A stretch of DNA of 64,000 nt from Lepiota brunneoincarnata (GCA_023014365.1 JAEBUN010000002.1:3100001-3164000); one strand, 5' to 3'; shown: positions 48,256 through 60,571, counted from the stretch's first letter. The notes: generated by a model not told the origin, from the letters alone. Program-made: numbers and translations.

Positions 48256-49731
48256 TTAAACAATGTCCCAGAGTTCTTCTAGAGCACAGCAAAACTAGCC
48301 AACAAATTCAGCACGAGTGCGACAAATCAGGGGATGGCGCACATACTTTTCCGCAAGCAACACTAGCACTTAGAGGGTAGTCGCTGATACTAATCTTTTG
48401 ATCTACATACGCATCCGCAAAGTCATCCTTACCACGGGCCATAGCGCCCACAAAAACGGCAATGTTGTGTGTCACAGGCAGGGTCGGAAGGTACCTCGAG
48501 AGTCTCATGGTCGGAGCGTCACCCGAGAGGGCTCGGAAATCCATGAGCGCACGCATACAACAAGCATATGAATAGACATGCGCTTACTTATTTTAATTGT
48601 GTTGGGTGGTAGGTGGTCCGTCACAGGGTTCTACAAACACTCCGAGTCAGAGTCTGCCTCCGGGCCAGGACACATTGCGCATTACCTTAATAATTTTAAG
48701 GAGCTTCTCGGGCCCATTGACTCCTCGGATGTACAATTTGTGGAGTAGTTGGACTTAACATAGTCTTCAGCTCTCCGAAGAAAGGGGAGAGGGTAGAAAC
48801 TCACCCATTAACCCGCTGAACCGTTTGAACGTTCTTGGTATTCTTATATGGGGATTGACCTCTATCAAGACGCCCTTGGCAGTGTGGATGTAAACTTGAA
48901 GCAATCCCGCCTTGTTAAGCGGGGAATCAAGGAGTGTAAGCAGACACTGAGTTATATGAGCTGCCGGCATCAAAAGTCGTAATACAACGGACAAACCTGG
49001 TGTGTGATATCCGGCCTCGCATCCGCAATATCCCTCCCAGTCTTGGCGAGAATACCCTGATGGTCGTCGCAATTCAAGAGGGTGTATTTGACCTCCCCTT
49101 CCTTCCCATTCCGACCTCTGCTTGCACCCCCCGAGACCCGATAAGCCTCCAAACACGCTTGCTCGAGAACAACATACAACTTCCTCTGCGTTGCCACAGC
49201 GCCCCCACGGTGGACCTGGGCCTGGACTGGGAGCATCAAAGGGTTCGCAACAAGAGGGACAGGGTTATGCGGGTTGGCGGGTGTCGAACCTGGCGCCATT
49301 TTACGTACTTTGGACGCAGGAAGGGGACGTTTGGGCCTCTCGGTTGGTGTGATTCCTGGAACCAATGGAGAGGTAGTGGCAGTTTCGGGGGCACAAGATC
49401 CGGAGTATGCATCTGCAATGGGATCAGGATCCCCACCCTCAAGATGGTGACTAGCATGCGTCGCTGCGCAGACATGCACAGACGCGGCCTCCGTCTCTTC
49501 CACTTGCATAGTCTCCTTCTGCTGGTCTCCCCCGGCTTCCTCCTCGCTGTCGCTAGGACTTTTTTGCCGTCGCCTCTGTGCTGGACGTTCACCGGGCGTA
49601 GACTTGGGTCGGGGTGGGGGGTCTATGCTGCCATCCTTCAGCAAACTCCGCGCGAGTAGACGGGCGTGGTCACTGTTTTCTAGAGAGCCGGAGTGGCGAC
49701 GTCGCCGTGCTGGAACAGTTGTTTCTGGCAT
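48256..49731 (-). CDS. EMG1: Ribosome biogenesis methyltransferase Nep1/Emg1
   Basis: Exon 1 (49731 to about 48998) ends [28 protein letters not shown]. It is followed by [109 protein letters not shown] and [16 protein letters not shown]. This is a full SPOUT-class Nep1: it methylates a conserved pseudouridine of 18S rRNA and assembles the small subunit in the nucleolus. All core motifs are present, with introns at the expected joints (one acceptor is AAG-like). Unusual is a roughly 160-residue N-terminal extension rich in Arg/Ser/Pro/Glu ([18 protein letters not shown]), likely disordered. Typical members are about 230-260 residues. Confidence 0.9.
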
Positions 49732-50160
49732 GGTCGTCAGACTTTGGGTGAGTGGGTCCGAGAGAGAGTCGTTTATGTGCGCTAATGTAAAAAATTGATG
49801 ATATGAAATGATCGGGGTCCAAGTGATATCAAACCACGTGCAGTGAACGTTTGAACCCCGATCTTATACCCTTCCGAAGATGTCAATAAGACGCTAACAA
49901 CGGCTCTCCAGAATCTTCCCATTGGAGATGTCAGCTTTGAATCACCCACTTTGTGGCCCCATCGAACCCTTTTGCATGGCTCAATTAAACCAAGCATGTC
50001 CATTGCTGGACTTTGCCTCCATTCTCCGCGTTAGGTACCTTCCTACTTTACATTCACCCCAAGTTTTTTTTTGCTGCGAGCCTATGATTTCGACCCCTTA
50101 AAAAATATCTAACGGAGGTAACCGCTCTACTGCCCTTCCTCTTCCATCGTAAATCTCCAG
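49732..50160. other. Intergenic region upstream of Nep1
   Basis: No gene recognised. It includes the Nep1 promoter region (upstream of 49731) and the end of the F-box fragment at 50161. Confidence 0.4.
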
Positions 50161-51918
50161 CTAAAACCCAGCTCGAACCATTGCATATAACTCCTCCGGT
50201 GCCTCGGGGACCCACTCTATTGGGCCCCCACAAATGGACAAACGAAATATATAACCCGGCTCAGCAGATCTCCCCCTGCAAGCCTCCAAAACTCGAGACG
50301 TGAAGTCGGCATCAGGTACCATGTTGGACACATCCCAATCGATAAGTTCTTCATCGTCATGATAACTGTCAAGCTCCAGATTAGGTAGATGTCTTGTCTG
50401 ATCACCCTCCCAGTCAGGGGCCAGCACACAAAAGCACAGAATATGCGCTTTTCTTGTCACAGCTCAGCAAAATAATGTTCGGACAAAGTGGCATTGGTTA
50501 AAGGTATATCGGATTGAGGGGTATGTACTGTACAGTAGGGTAACAAAAGTTTTGCGAAAACAACAAAGACAAATAATGCATTAATCATTAAAAATATTCA
50601 CTACACTACTACAACTGCATCTAAAATTATGTTAATATTTTGGATGGTGGCCCTTAGCCTCATAGACTGCCTGAGCACAATTGGGCATGCTCTTGACCAG
50701 GTCATTAATATAATTTAAATTAATCATTGTCCAATCATCCTGAAATGCCTCCCAAAGTTTGTCAAGGTTTTTGGGGATTTCTGGTCAGTCATTTATTCTG
50801 ACTTTGATGCATTTCCATACATATTCAATGGATCAACATCTGGTGACTGAACTGGATGTAGAAGTTGATTGGGGAGGTAGGAATTGCAGAGTTGTTGGGT
50901 GACCTTTGCATGGTAAATTAGAGCTCCATCTTCCATCACTGCTACCTACTCCCTCTCCTCCAATAAATTCCCATAAAAATCCTACAATGGTCCACTAAGG
51001 ACTAGGCTAACATAATTTGCATCAGTCCTTGTATCCTTGGATATATAAACCAGTGGAATGAGTTTTTTGTGTGCCATATACCCCCATATTATAAGACTCT
51101 GTCTTCCAGAATTGAAAGTAGGGGTAAAACACCTTTCCATGTACCTCTCACCAGGTCTCCTCCATACCCAAACCATCTTTGAACCCAATCCAATCTCCAC
51201 AGAAGCCTCATCTGTCTGGATTACATGTCTCCAGTCCTCCTCTATCCACCCCCAATGTTCTCTTGCTCATACCATCCTGGCTTTGACATGGGAGGGCTTA
51301 AGAAATAGTTTCTTTGCAGAAATGTATTTACTAAGACCCAATTAATACCTAATAGTATACCAGATAGTATGGGGATGAGCAGGGGAGTCAAAGGAAGTGT
51401 TTCTTGAGTGGGTGATCTTGTAGGGAGTTTGGGGTCTATTTCTCTCCAGCACAATTTTGATGTGTTACATTGCCCTGTCATTCAATAAGGAAGGTCTCCC
51501 AGACCTAGGGGCATCCTCATAATGATCCTGCCTGTACAACCCATGAGGTAAAATATGCGAATATCATGGAAAGTGTCTGGCAGATTAATGAACAATGCAT
51601 AGGGGGTAGGCTCAGCCCCCTCGGCTTCGCGATCCATCTCTGCCAAGGTAAGCCCGCGTAGCGCAGGTAACTTGACATGACAGTGGACGACTAAGCACTA
51701 CAGACTCGGGTGGTAAGACCACCACAGGTCCTACAAATGATGGAGAGTAGTAGCGGGAATGGCAATATGAGGTTTGACCATTTCATCGTTATCATCGGCA
51801 GGTCACTGCGAACGAAACCCCGTGAGGTTAGGGCATTGACTGAGCAACCGGGGACAAATACCAAAGGGGACCTGATAGAACCCGAGTACGGTGATTGACG
51901 ACCAACAGAGTGAAACAT
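50161..51918 (-). pseudogene. F-box/LRR-type gene split by a Tc1/mariner element
   Basis: Two blocks on the minus strand match consecutive parts of the paralog at 52653-54673. The upstream block (about 51545-51918) reads DVSLCWSSIT, PFGICPRLLSQCPNLTGF, then TPYALFINLPDTFHD with stops. The downstream block (50161-50525) reads LAPDWEGDQTRHLPNLELDS, DADFTSRVLEACRGRSAEPG and EWVPEAPEELYAMVRAGF-stop. Between them lies about 1 kb of transposon. The F-box itself is not found upstream, so the gene was truncated or the N-terminus lost. Fungal F-box/LRR proteins act as substrate adaptors for SCF ubiquitin ligases. This one is inactive. Confidence 0.72.
50525..51540 (-). mobile_element. Tc1/mariner-family element (decayed, one end lost)
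   Basis: Read on the minus strand, it encodes HYEDAPRSGRPSLLNDRA (DNA-binding region), HVIQTDEASVEIGLGSKM (first catalytic Asp), WRRPGERY, SGRQSLIIWGYMAHKK, VMEDGA (second Asp), then HPVQSPDVDPLNMYG (third Asp, a DD34D-type triad) and a C-terminus SMPNCAQAVYEAKGHHPKY. Several stops and frame changes (for example after VLSGPL) make it inactive. The end at about 50527 begins TACAGTAGGGTAACAAAAG, a common fungal mariner terminus after a TA. No matching inverted end is visible near 51540 and the first DNA-binding helices are missing, so that end is truncated. It sits inside an F-box gene. Confidence 0.82.
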
Positions 51919-52652
51919 CTCCCTTCACTTGCCACAGTATAACATGACTGAGAAAGAGAGACTAAGTATGGAACTTACAATGATCACGTGAACTAACAGT
52001 TAAATACATCGACGGTCATTAAGAATTTCATCTTGCGGATGGACCAAGATGCTCTTAACCAGTTGTATTTCCCTCGATTTACGGGCGCCGGCGCCATTCA
52101 TCCGTAAATTGGTCGTAAATCCGGCACCGTTCGATCCCCGCCTGCGCGGCCATCAAACCTTATCCTGTCAAACAACTCATAACTTCAACCATTCTACACA
52201 TTGTGAGGGAGGAAACGCGCTCGCAAGTGGAACTTCACGCGCACTCCCTCCCCACCATTGTGCTATCGATCCCGACGTGTCTCGACTCCCGAGGCATTGT
52301 GCTTCCGGGTGGCACAATGCCCCTCTCATCCTCTAGCATAGTTCTCATCTTTGCTTCCGTAGATACTCATTCTTCTCCCTTCGCGACGTATTCTAGTAGT
52401 CATAGCTAATTGTCTTCTAGGTAGTATAAAGCTCAGGTGCTCGTGCATCTGAGGTAGTTAGTTCTCTGGACCCCCCTTTGGTCTCTATCCCTTTCTTCCA
52501 CTCTTTCATATCTTGAACCTGCTGTCTTTACTCATCTAATCATCACACTTGTTTGTCTCCCTTTACTCCTGATGGACTTGAGCCCTGGTGACCATTCTGT
52601 CAGTCCCACTCGTCTTTATTTTATCTTAGTCGTGAATGTGACTTGTTGATCT
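51919..52652. other. Intergenic region without a recognised gene
   Basis: Plus-strand frames at 52049-52336 show no known motifs. The right end is CT-rich (52440-52560). Nothing further is supported. Confidence 0.35.
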
Positions 52653-53345
52653 TCAACATCCACCTTCATCGTCAATCTTCAGGTCAAAACCATCCCGAAC
52701 TATTGCACGCAACTCCTCCTGTACCTCGGGCACCCACTTTATTTCACACCCAAAAGACCTTAAATGAAATTTAAAACCCAACTCTGCAGATCTCCCCTTG
52801 CAGACCTCCAGAACCCAAGATGTGAATTTGGCATCAGGCACAGTAGTGGACACAATCAAAGGGATAGATTCTTCATCCCCACACCAACTGGTGAGATACA
52901 AGGACCTGAGGAAAGGTAGGTGCCTTGTCCAATCACCTTCCCAGCCAGGAGATAGCACACAAAGCGCAGAATATACCCTTCTCTTGTCGCAGTTTGCCAG
53001 AACAAGTACCTGGACATAGCAGCATTGGGTAAGGGAATGTCGCATTATGGGAAGTGTCCAACCAACAAGGCCGAGAAGATGAAGCTTGTACAAAGTATCT
53101 GGCAGATTGGTGAACAATGTACAGGGGGTAGGCACAGCTGCCCTGACTGCACCATTCTCCTCGGACCATGCAAGTATACGTAGTGCGGGTAACTGGACAC
53201 AGTGGAGGACGGCAGAGCACCATGGACTTCTGTGATAAGACCACAGCAGATTCTGCAAATGAGGAAGGGTAGTAGCAGAAATAGGACTATCAGAATCGGT
53301 CATTTCAATGGTAGTATTGGCAGGTGTGAAGAGTAACTAACCCTT
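52653..53345 (-). pseudogene. F-box/LRR-type protein, C-terminal half
   Basis: A 216-residue open stretch reads LPHLQNLLWSYHRSPWCSAV, LPALRILAWSEENGAVRAAV, TLYKLHLLGLVGWTLPIMRH, FTSWVLEVCKGRSAELGFKF, EVQEELRAIVRDGFDLKI and ends EGGC-stop. It aligns with the 3' half of basidiomycete F-box/LRR proteins and with the fragments at 50161-51918. It lacks any F-box and starts within a sequence (LFTPANTTIEMTD) homologous to the point where the N-terminal fragment at 53954 diverges. It is best read as half of a gene split from 53954-54673, or of a separate paralog. Confidence 0.6.
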
Positions 53346-53953
53346 CTAAACACAAAATAATTGCAAGCACGGTCAAGTCCAACAACCGTTAGGCTTCAAG
53401 ACCAACCAGGGATGTCCACTGAGTCAAAGCGATGCAAGGACAAGGTGAAAAGAGCAGTAATTTTGAGATAAATGAGGCAGAGAAGATATTTTGGAAGACT
53501 TTAGAGTTGAGATTTAATGAGAACAATTTCAGATGATTTAGAATACAGGAGATGGGCAGTAAATTGACCGGTCCACAACTACAGATTGTACAGTCCTTAA
53601 ATATGACAAAAATATGGATTTTTGATGAATATTTCAGAGCAGGAAGAAGATAAAAGAAGCAATCTCAAAAGTAAAGGTAAAGTACAGTAAGACAGCCTAA
53701 AACAAACACAAAACAGGGGTTAAATATATAGAGAATACAAGTACATTACCATGACAGTGTGCAAGATGGAGAGAGGGAGAGGGGAAGGAAATAGATTCAT
53801 GATACAACGAGACGAGACAGGAATGAAGAATTAAACATAAACTTCGAAACTGGAAGGTTGAAAAGAGGGAGGAATGGAGATGGATAGATACCAAGTCCAA
53901 GATACAGATGGGTAGCTCGACGACAGGCACTCCAAACGTCGTTAGCGATCCGG
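53346..53953. other. Spacer between two F-box gene halves
   Basis: About 610 bp with no counterpart in the tandem F-box copies: AT-rich, purine-rich on the plus strand (GAGAGGGAGAGGGGAAGG at about 53770). Neither a clear transposon end nor a coding frame is seen. It may be a decayed insertion. Confidence 0.35.
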
Positions 53954-54950
53954 TTAATTAAAATCACAAGAGATTGACGAGAGGTTGCCGTTTTCATGGG
54001 CAACCGAACTCACAATCTCTACAGGTGCGTGTGAATAAAACACGACGAGATTGAGGCATTGGGTGAGCAGCTTGGTACAGATGCTAATGGGTACCCATAA
54101 AAGTTCGAGCCTGGTGATAGATGACCAACGGAGTGAAACATTTCCCTTCAGATTCCGAAGCCTAACATGACTGAGATGAGGCGCGGCGTCGAGAAAAAGG
54201 TCGTAGTGTCTGTGGTTGAAACCCAGTTCGACTGAAAGGAATTCGAGCCGGGAAAAATCAGCTGAGATGGGGGATGACCAGTCCGCGGGCACATTCGTCA
54301 GCTGAAGGGCCCGGATCTTCTCAGAATACTGGCTATTGAAGAGTAAGGCCCTGATCGACCCGAAGGTGCTCCTAAGGATGGGTAGGCCATTGCGTAGGAT
54401 CGTAAAGTCGAGATTTAATGAAAGATGACCGATGTTTTGAAAATGAAGCTCGAGTAATCGGGGAACGCCGTGTGCATTTTTGCCGCCAATCCGGATGGAC
54501 ATACTGGTCCATAGTTGGGGCGTTGACCAAGCGACCTGACGCCAATGTGACGAGACATGGCCGATGATCAACATTGCGTAGGTGCCTATACCGCTCCGAC
54601 GTTGATAGGAGCCAGTCTCTGGGCAACGGTAGAAGATTGGCGGACAAACATGCTCAAAGATGAGCGAGAGCATTTCTGGTGGAAGGACACGGGGTCGACG
54701 CCTGTATATTGTTGAGCCTTTGCAGCAGTGCCACTTGTTCGTCCATGGGTCGGCATTGGTCCATCATGTCTCCTCCGTCCGAGATGTAGACACATTGGTA
54801 AGGCGTAAGGCGATGCCACGGGCCACTGGCCCTCGCTGTGCTGCGGCCCTGCGGACCGGAAAGGCATCGTGTCGAAGGCGCTTCCCGAGTTGCGCTCACG
54901 AGGATGATTGGTAACCAACTAGTTTTTGGTACTCTCCTCGAATTGTGCAT
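53954..54950 (-). CDS. F-box protein, N-terminal part (likely truncated)
   Basis: The frame 53954-54673 gives an F-box core VLPPEMLSLIFEHVCPPIFY followed by the standard continuation IIGHVSSHWRQVAWSTPQLW, then LRR-like strands (LLELHFQNIGHLSLNLDFTI, RLEFLSVELGFNHRHYDLF, LSHVRLRNLKGNVSLRWSS). An upstream exon up to about 54950 reads DEQVALLQRLNNIQ, the usual coiled-coil lead-in, and needs a short intron to connect. It stops at SCDFN-stop just where the C-terminal half of the family should start. A possible donor GTGAGT occurs at that point, so splicing to the half at 52653-53345 is conceivable but not convincing, since both sides encode the same segment. SCF ubiquitin-ligase adaptor by family. 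Confidence 0.55.
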
Positions 54951-55511
54951 AGTAGCATCATCTACAAACTAGCCACCACGCAGATTCGAATCATCCTGCA
55001 TTTCCTGGGGGACTCGAAGGTCGCAGAATAATGCGACGGTAGCCACTTGTGTCAGGGGTGCCGACCTTTGTGAACGACGGCATCCTCGGTGAGATTCTGG
55101 GGTCCATATTCAACTGCCGTTTCGAGTCACCTTGCAACTCAGCTTCACCCTCGGGTGGTGGCTCATATCCGCGCACCTGGCAGTGTTCCATCTATCAGGC
55201 TTTTCATCAAACGCTTGCAGCGATAGGATGTCTTGGTATGGGAGCAACAGATGAACGGTAGTAGAAGTGCGTTCGTCATGAGATATAGCCTCTGGCACGC
55301 TAAAATAAAATAAAACAGATGAACGGACGTGAGCATGCTTTTGAGACCTGGAAGAGAGTGCAAATGCATCGAAGCGATCGTTGTGGATGACGAAAACTGA
55401 CAAGTTTCCAAGAATAGAGTTAGTAGTCGTTAAGAATGTATGAATGCGGACACGGTCAAAACATTTGTTATACACAGACAACGATATTCAAATGTCGCAA
55501 CCCTCGATAAT
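54951..55511. other. Intergenic region between F-box genes
   Basis: No gene recognised. Short frames on both strands lack motifs. Confidence 0.35.
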
Positions 55512-57181
55512 TTATAGAGCCCAAGCACGACCCAAGAGCCAATTTGAGGGCGTAGATACTATAATCGGTCTAACGAAGACCTCTTGAGGATTATCAGGAG
55601 AGCCGAGCATCATACGTGTAGGCTTCCCTACCCGACTACCCGATATTTCAATCATACCGGTATTGCGATATAGAGTGCTGAGTTTGCCGTCCATCTCACA
55701 CTGTGGCAACGACTTTCGCACTCCTGCCTCTAGAATCTTCCAATCGTCCTCATCAATCTCACCACCCGAGGAGGTAAACGTGAGTTGGCGAAAGAATGGG
55801 CGAGAATGAAGGTAGCCGTCAAGCTCAACGAGCTTTTCGACAACCAAGATATGTTCTTTGATGATGTCGTAGACAATGATTTCGAGTGTTTCGAGGGCCG
55901 GTGCGAAACTGCCATGTGCAAAGAGATAGGGTAGAAGCCCGAGGGCCATATCCAGCGGGATAGTGATGCCAAGTCGTTTAAGGGAGGAATTCTTCAAAAA
56001 TGGAATGACATGGTCACCCTCTACAACAAATGGCTCTAGAAAAAAATCGGAATATCATTCAGCTTTATGTGCTTCAGTGGCATTGAGTGAGATCAAGTAC
56101 CTCTCTTGTGATGATCCATCCTTAGAACCGTCGTCCCCATCTCCAGCTCCAATTCCTCAAGGTGAGGTCCAATTCCTTCAAAAAGATACCGAACAGTATC
56201 AGAGTCGAAAACAGCCGGCCAATTAAAACGACGTTTCTTGACATGGGAGATCTGCGTATGTTGAGGCTTGCACGACAAGAGCCATTCGGCCATCTCTTTG
56301 ATTCCCGAATCGAGGTCGAGCTTCCGCAATGTTCCTGGTGGACGGAGGCCAAGATATTTCTCATCCGCGACACTTGCCATGAGGAGCCCTCCCTGAAGAG
56401 TGAGCTTCTCCAGTGAGATGCACAACAGAATAGTATGGGCGATGTATGCAAAAGGGGTGCCGAAGCGCAAGCCTTGAATGTTCAGATGCTTGATCTGAGA
56501 AAGTAAGGATGTCGACGAGGGTTCCAAGATGATCGGTTGGCTATGTGTTGTGTCTTCCGAGCCGTTGGCATCGCGGTCGTTGTCTTCTTCATAGGCGTCG
56601 TCGTCGTCGTCGTCGTCCCAGTCATCGTCCTCAACATCTTCCCATTCGTGTTCATCATCGCCATCGTCAATGCCATTACCAGGATTGGGGCAGACAGTCT
56701 CAAAAATGAGAGTGTCTAAGGAATCGAAGGAAGCTCCGTGGGTGGTCGATAGCGCTGCGAAAAAAGACCCGGAGTTCAAGGGTTTGGCTGATTTGGATCG
56801 GAAATGGCGTGGAAGATTGTATGGCGCTACCACGCGTAACGCCTTGACAAAGCTTCGGTCAAAGGTGCAAAGTGGGGAATGAAGGATATTAATCAAAGTC
56901 GAGATTTCGTGACCGTCCTGCAGGATCTTGACCTCGCCCTGTAAAAACTGAACTCGCAAGAGATGGTGTCGGGCAACTGGGAGCCACTCTTTGCACACAA
57001 GAGCGCAGTCACAAATGCTACGCCTGACACGTGCGACTTCTGCAGACATCGGGGATGAATAGGAAGGGTGCAGAGGAGAAAGTATCTCCGGGTTGTGAAG
57101 GTAGAAAAAGATTTCATCCAAAGTTTCGCGTGGAATGCTGGGCCACTGCATGGTGTGGTTGTAAAATGTCGCACTGCACAC
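55512..57181 (-). CDS. F-box protein with long acidic tract (534 aa)
   Basis: Exons 56101-57181 and 55512-56035, intron 56036-56100 (65 bp), total 1605 nt in phase. The F-box reads PSIPRETLDEIFFYLHNPEI and CDCALVCKEWLPVARHHLLR near residues 13-70. A central acidic stretch (DDWDDDDDDDAYEEDNDRD) lies around residues 180-205. LRR-like strands follow (LEKLTLQGGLLMASV, LRKLDLDSGIKEMAEWLL, HLEELELEMGTTVL, LKRLGITIPLDMALGLLPYL, LETLEIIVYDIIKEH). It ends NWLLGRAWAL-stop. No breaks seen. Expected role: Skp1-binding substrate adaptor. The start could also be the second Met at about 57151. Not closely related to the other two F-box loci here. Confidence 0.8.
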
Positions 57182-58364
57182 AACTCGAGCATTAAAAGGT
57201 CATTTCGGCGCTAATCCGAAGAGGGGGTACCTCATTATGCCTATTCGGACGTAAAGTGGACGTAAAGTTCTCGGGCCCCACAGAGGCCCAGTCTGCTGTA
57301 GACTTGAGTACCTCATTCGACCTCGTGTTTTGCGCGTTCTCGTTCCAAATTGATGGCTGACGAAATGCCCCCGAGCCTTGCATTGTCTTTATGAGTTCTC
57401 TCCGGTTCACAGTCCGGCCAACGGCGCATACAATGAGGGTAGCATGCATTTGGGCCGGGGGCGAAGCAGGTGGGGACCTCGTGATAGGTTGCGGCACGTC
57501 AATGATGGGATTCCGAAGTTGGGCTTTATTACAGAGGTTTCTCGCATTGAGATACAAAATGAACAGTTACACGGGCCGTCACCTAATGGTACTTGGCGAA
57601 CCCGATGTACTAATCACTGTGCAATCAACACCGCAGCACTTATGATGAGTCTCAGAGGACTCTGGAACTACTCAAGCAGCAGGATGATGGTACAATGCAT
57701 AGATCAGTCTGGCTCAGGCCTTTGCCAAAAGATGAAAACTAACAGACTTTCGAAAGCTCTTTAGCGCTCACTGGCGCTTCACACAACAAACAATATTCAT
57801 TCGTCTTGTGCGAGTTGCCACAAGCCTCCACCACAGCAGCCCAAATCTCGCTCCTCCGCCGAAATGCCGTCGGCTTTCGACTGGCTGTTCTCATTTATCA
57901 GCTCGTGTATGTTTCCAGGACCCAGAACGGAACTCGCTTCTGGAAGGGCGATGTGCATTCGAAGCATTTTACCAGGGACTCTTGGCCACCTTCTCGCCTT
58001 GGAAGGCTCTTTTCGGCTGGCTCCCGCAGTAGCGGGTGGGCAAGGGAAACCCTCAATCAACTTAGAGAAGCTCACGAACAAGAAAATACTTCTTCCCTAG
58101 TTGAAGGGTAGCTCGAACGTTTGCGCCTGATGTTTGTGGGTGTGTTTGCAGGTAGCAGGGGGAACAACCCCGTTGGTTGGTTTGAAGTCGAGGAGCCCTC
58201 TAAACACGGAGCATCGCATCGTTCCATATTCTACTAGGCTTTTCTCAGGGTAATTCTCTCCGAAGTCTTACGCCCGTCGATCTTTCTGACCGCGTAGGAG
58301 TCAGCACTTGGGTCATTCAGAGAGGAACTTCAACATTGAAATTTCGAGTACTAAGGCACGAGAT
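57182..58364. other. Region without a recognised gene
   Basis: Several 70-130 codon frames exist on both strands (for example 57378-57764 plus), overlapping each other and lacking known motifs or clear splice partners. I see nothing I can support as a gene. Confidence 0.35.
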
Positions 58365-60571
58365 CTACAAATGAACTCCTTGATCCCTGACTGGGGGTGC
58401 AGATCCATCGCCCACCATAACTCGAACTCCGGTGCTGGTGACATCGTCAATTGTCAAGAAGATATATGCTACGACAAAGTTGAGCCTGTTAATTGCATTC
58501 ACGACCCGATAGGAAAAACATCTCACCCGGACCAGGGGGATACACGCGATTGTTCGGAGGGCTGGTAATTGTTAACTTTCTCGTCGTATTCCCCGACTTG
58601 GGACCGAGACTCGCAGTCATAAATATGAGGCGAGAATTCGAATGGAACGCATGCGTGGAAAATCCCAGGTCCATCAAAGCGACTGTTTCCAAAATTGAGA
58701 TTTTGACTACACCAGAGTCAAGGCGTGATGTACTCACCCCGCATCGAAGAAGTCTTGAGAACAGGAGGGAGAGACACGTCCACCGTGAACTTGTGATTAA
58801 AGAGGATTTTTTTGGGGACATTCAACAGTTTGGCACGTTGGACGGTCATATAGGATGGGTTGAGGTATTCCACACGGAATTCACTGAGAAAATTGAAATT
58901 CGGTGGTTAATCGAGGTCGGGACATTGGCTCTAAGGAATAATGACGCTTACCTAGGGTATTGAGTTCCATTAACAATGCTTAAGTTAGGGTTAGACCCGG
59001 CGATCATCACATTCCTATTAACTCATGTCATCAGTCAAGTGCGCATATTCAGAATCAAATTCGGCTGGTACGCACCCCTTCGGAGTCAGTGTTGCGCTAG
59101 AATGGTACAACCTAGCGATCTCCGTCGTCGGCATTCCTTTATTGCTTATACGTTTCCCAACTGGGGCGTCCGGGGAATAAATCGAAGGAGTTAGGCTGAG
59201 GAAACGCAACGGATCAATTCAGCTCACAAAAGCCGCATATTTTCAACTCACGCAGGATGATCGGAATTTGAACTGTTGCCGACTGGATCTCGAACGTTGG
59301 CAATTCCAGAAAACCCACTCTGAGCCCCATTAACAATCAAAACCTTTCCATCAGGCATCAAGATCATCTCGTGTAATGTCCTCGGTTCCAACATCCGTTC
59401 TAGCTCCCAGCCCTTCTTTATGCCCTCTACAGTCAGAGTCATGCGTGTGCATTGATCCGACGCAGGTATTTGGGAAGACAGCTCGGATGGAGGTATTTGA
59501 TCACTGGCGTTGGTTCCGCCACAAACTAAGACCTCCGGAATATAATGTGGTGGATGAAGCGGCAGAAGAGTAGCAGTACCATCAAACGGGTTTGTTATCT
59601 GTACTCCATTGGGAAGATCTGGAAGAATAGTTTCCTCGTTCTGCTCAACGTCATAAATGGCTGTTCTGTTGCCTGCTGCCATAAAGATTTTTCCATCGGG
59701 AAGGGCAAATATACTGAGTGTAACATGAGTAGAATGTCCAGCGAACTCCGAACTCATGGGTTTCGCCTACCGGGGGAATAGGTTCGCGGGAAGACTGCGT
59801 TCGAGGAACTTAAGCGGTCGCGGAATGTCACCACCTTTCTTTGGGAAGAACTCGATGCTATTGACGGGGGCCGTGTTGTAGAATGGGACAGTGACATTCG
59901 AGCCTCCGATAATTAACTATTTATTGGTAGGAAATTTTCAGGAACGAAGCCATATCGCTAATAGGGGGAAGGGCACACCAGTGATCCATCGAATATCCTG
60001 ATGCTCGAAGGGTAGTACCTAGCTTTGGCCAAGTGGAGGGTCTCTGGGTCTTCGAAGAGCTTGCAACTAGCACCACTAGGGTCGGTACAAGGTTCGAAGA
60101 TCCTCAAGCCCATGAGGCCATCTTTGATATAATCGACAGCCCTGTATCCCCCAACGCTGACCTTTCAGTCATTTGTCAGCTAACCTAGGTTTTGAGAAGT
60201 CCCATTCTCACAACGGAACGGACACTCACCATCGTACCATTACTCAGAAATCCCCCAGATGCACAGAACGCATGTGAGGTAACATTGATTGACAAAGCTG
60301 TGTTTGTCTCCATATTCCAGATAGCCCCCGAAGCAGTGCGGTTCTCAATTTGCAATGGATCATCTGTTAATCTATCAAAGAAGAGGGCGAGCGTATCCGA
60401 AACGATGACTGATTCCAAGGCTACAATTCCCGAGGAACCATTTTGGACGAAATGCCATCCGAATCCAGCTTGGGTCTTGTCTTGTTCCTGCTGAGAGGAA
60501 AGAGAGGCAACACGAGGGACTCCAGAGAGGAGAGTTGTCACAAAATATGTTAGCAGAAGGAGTGTCATCAT
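58365..60571 (-). CDS. glx1: Glyoxal oxidase 1 (copper-radical oxidase, secreted)
   Basis: It starts [20 protein letters not shown], a clear signal peptide, then [20 protein letters not shown] and [15 protein letters not shown] (the Cys of the Tyr-Cys cofactor). Later exons contain ARYYPSS (partner Tyr), [88 protein letters not shown] (axial Tyr and first His ligand), [16 protein letters not shown] (second His ligand) and the end [20 protein letters not shown]. All active-site residues known from the Phanerochaete enzyme are present. It oxidises aldehydes to acids with release of hydrogen peroxide that fuels peroxidases during lignin attack. About ten short introns; splice joints such as 59000-59080 check out. 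No WSC domain is attached. Confidence 0.87.
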
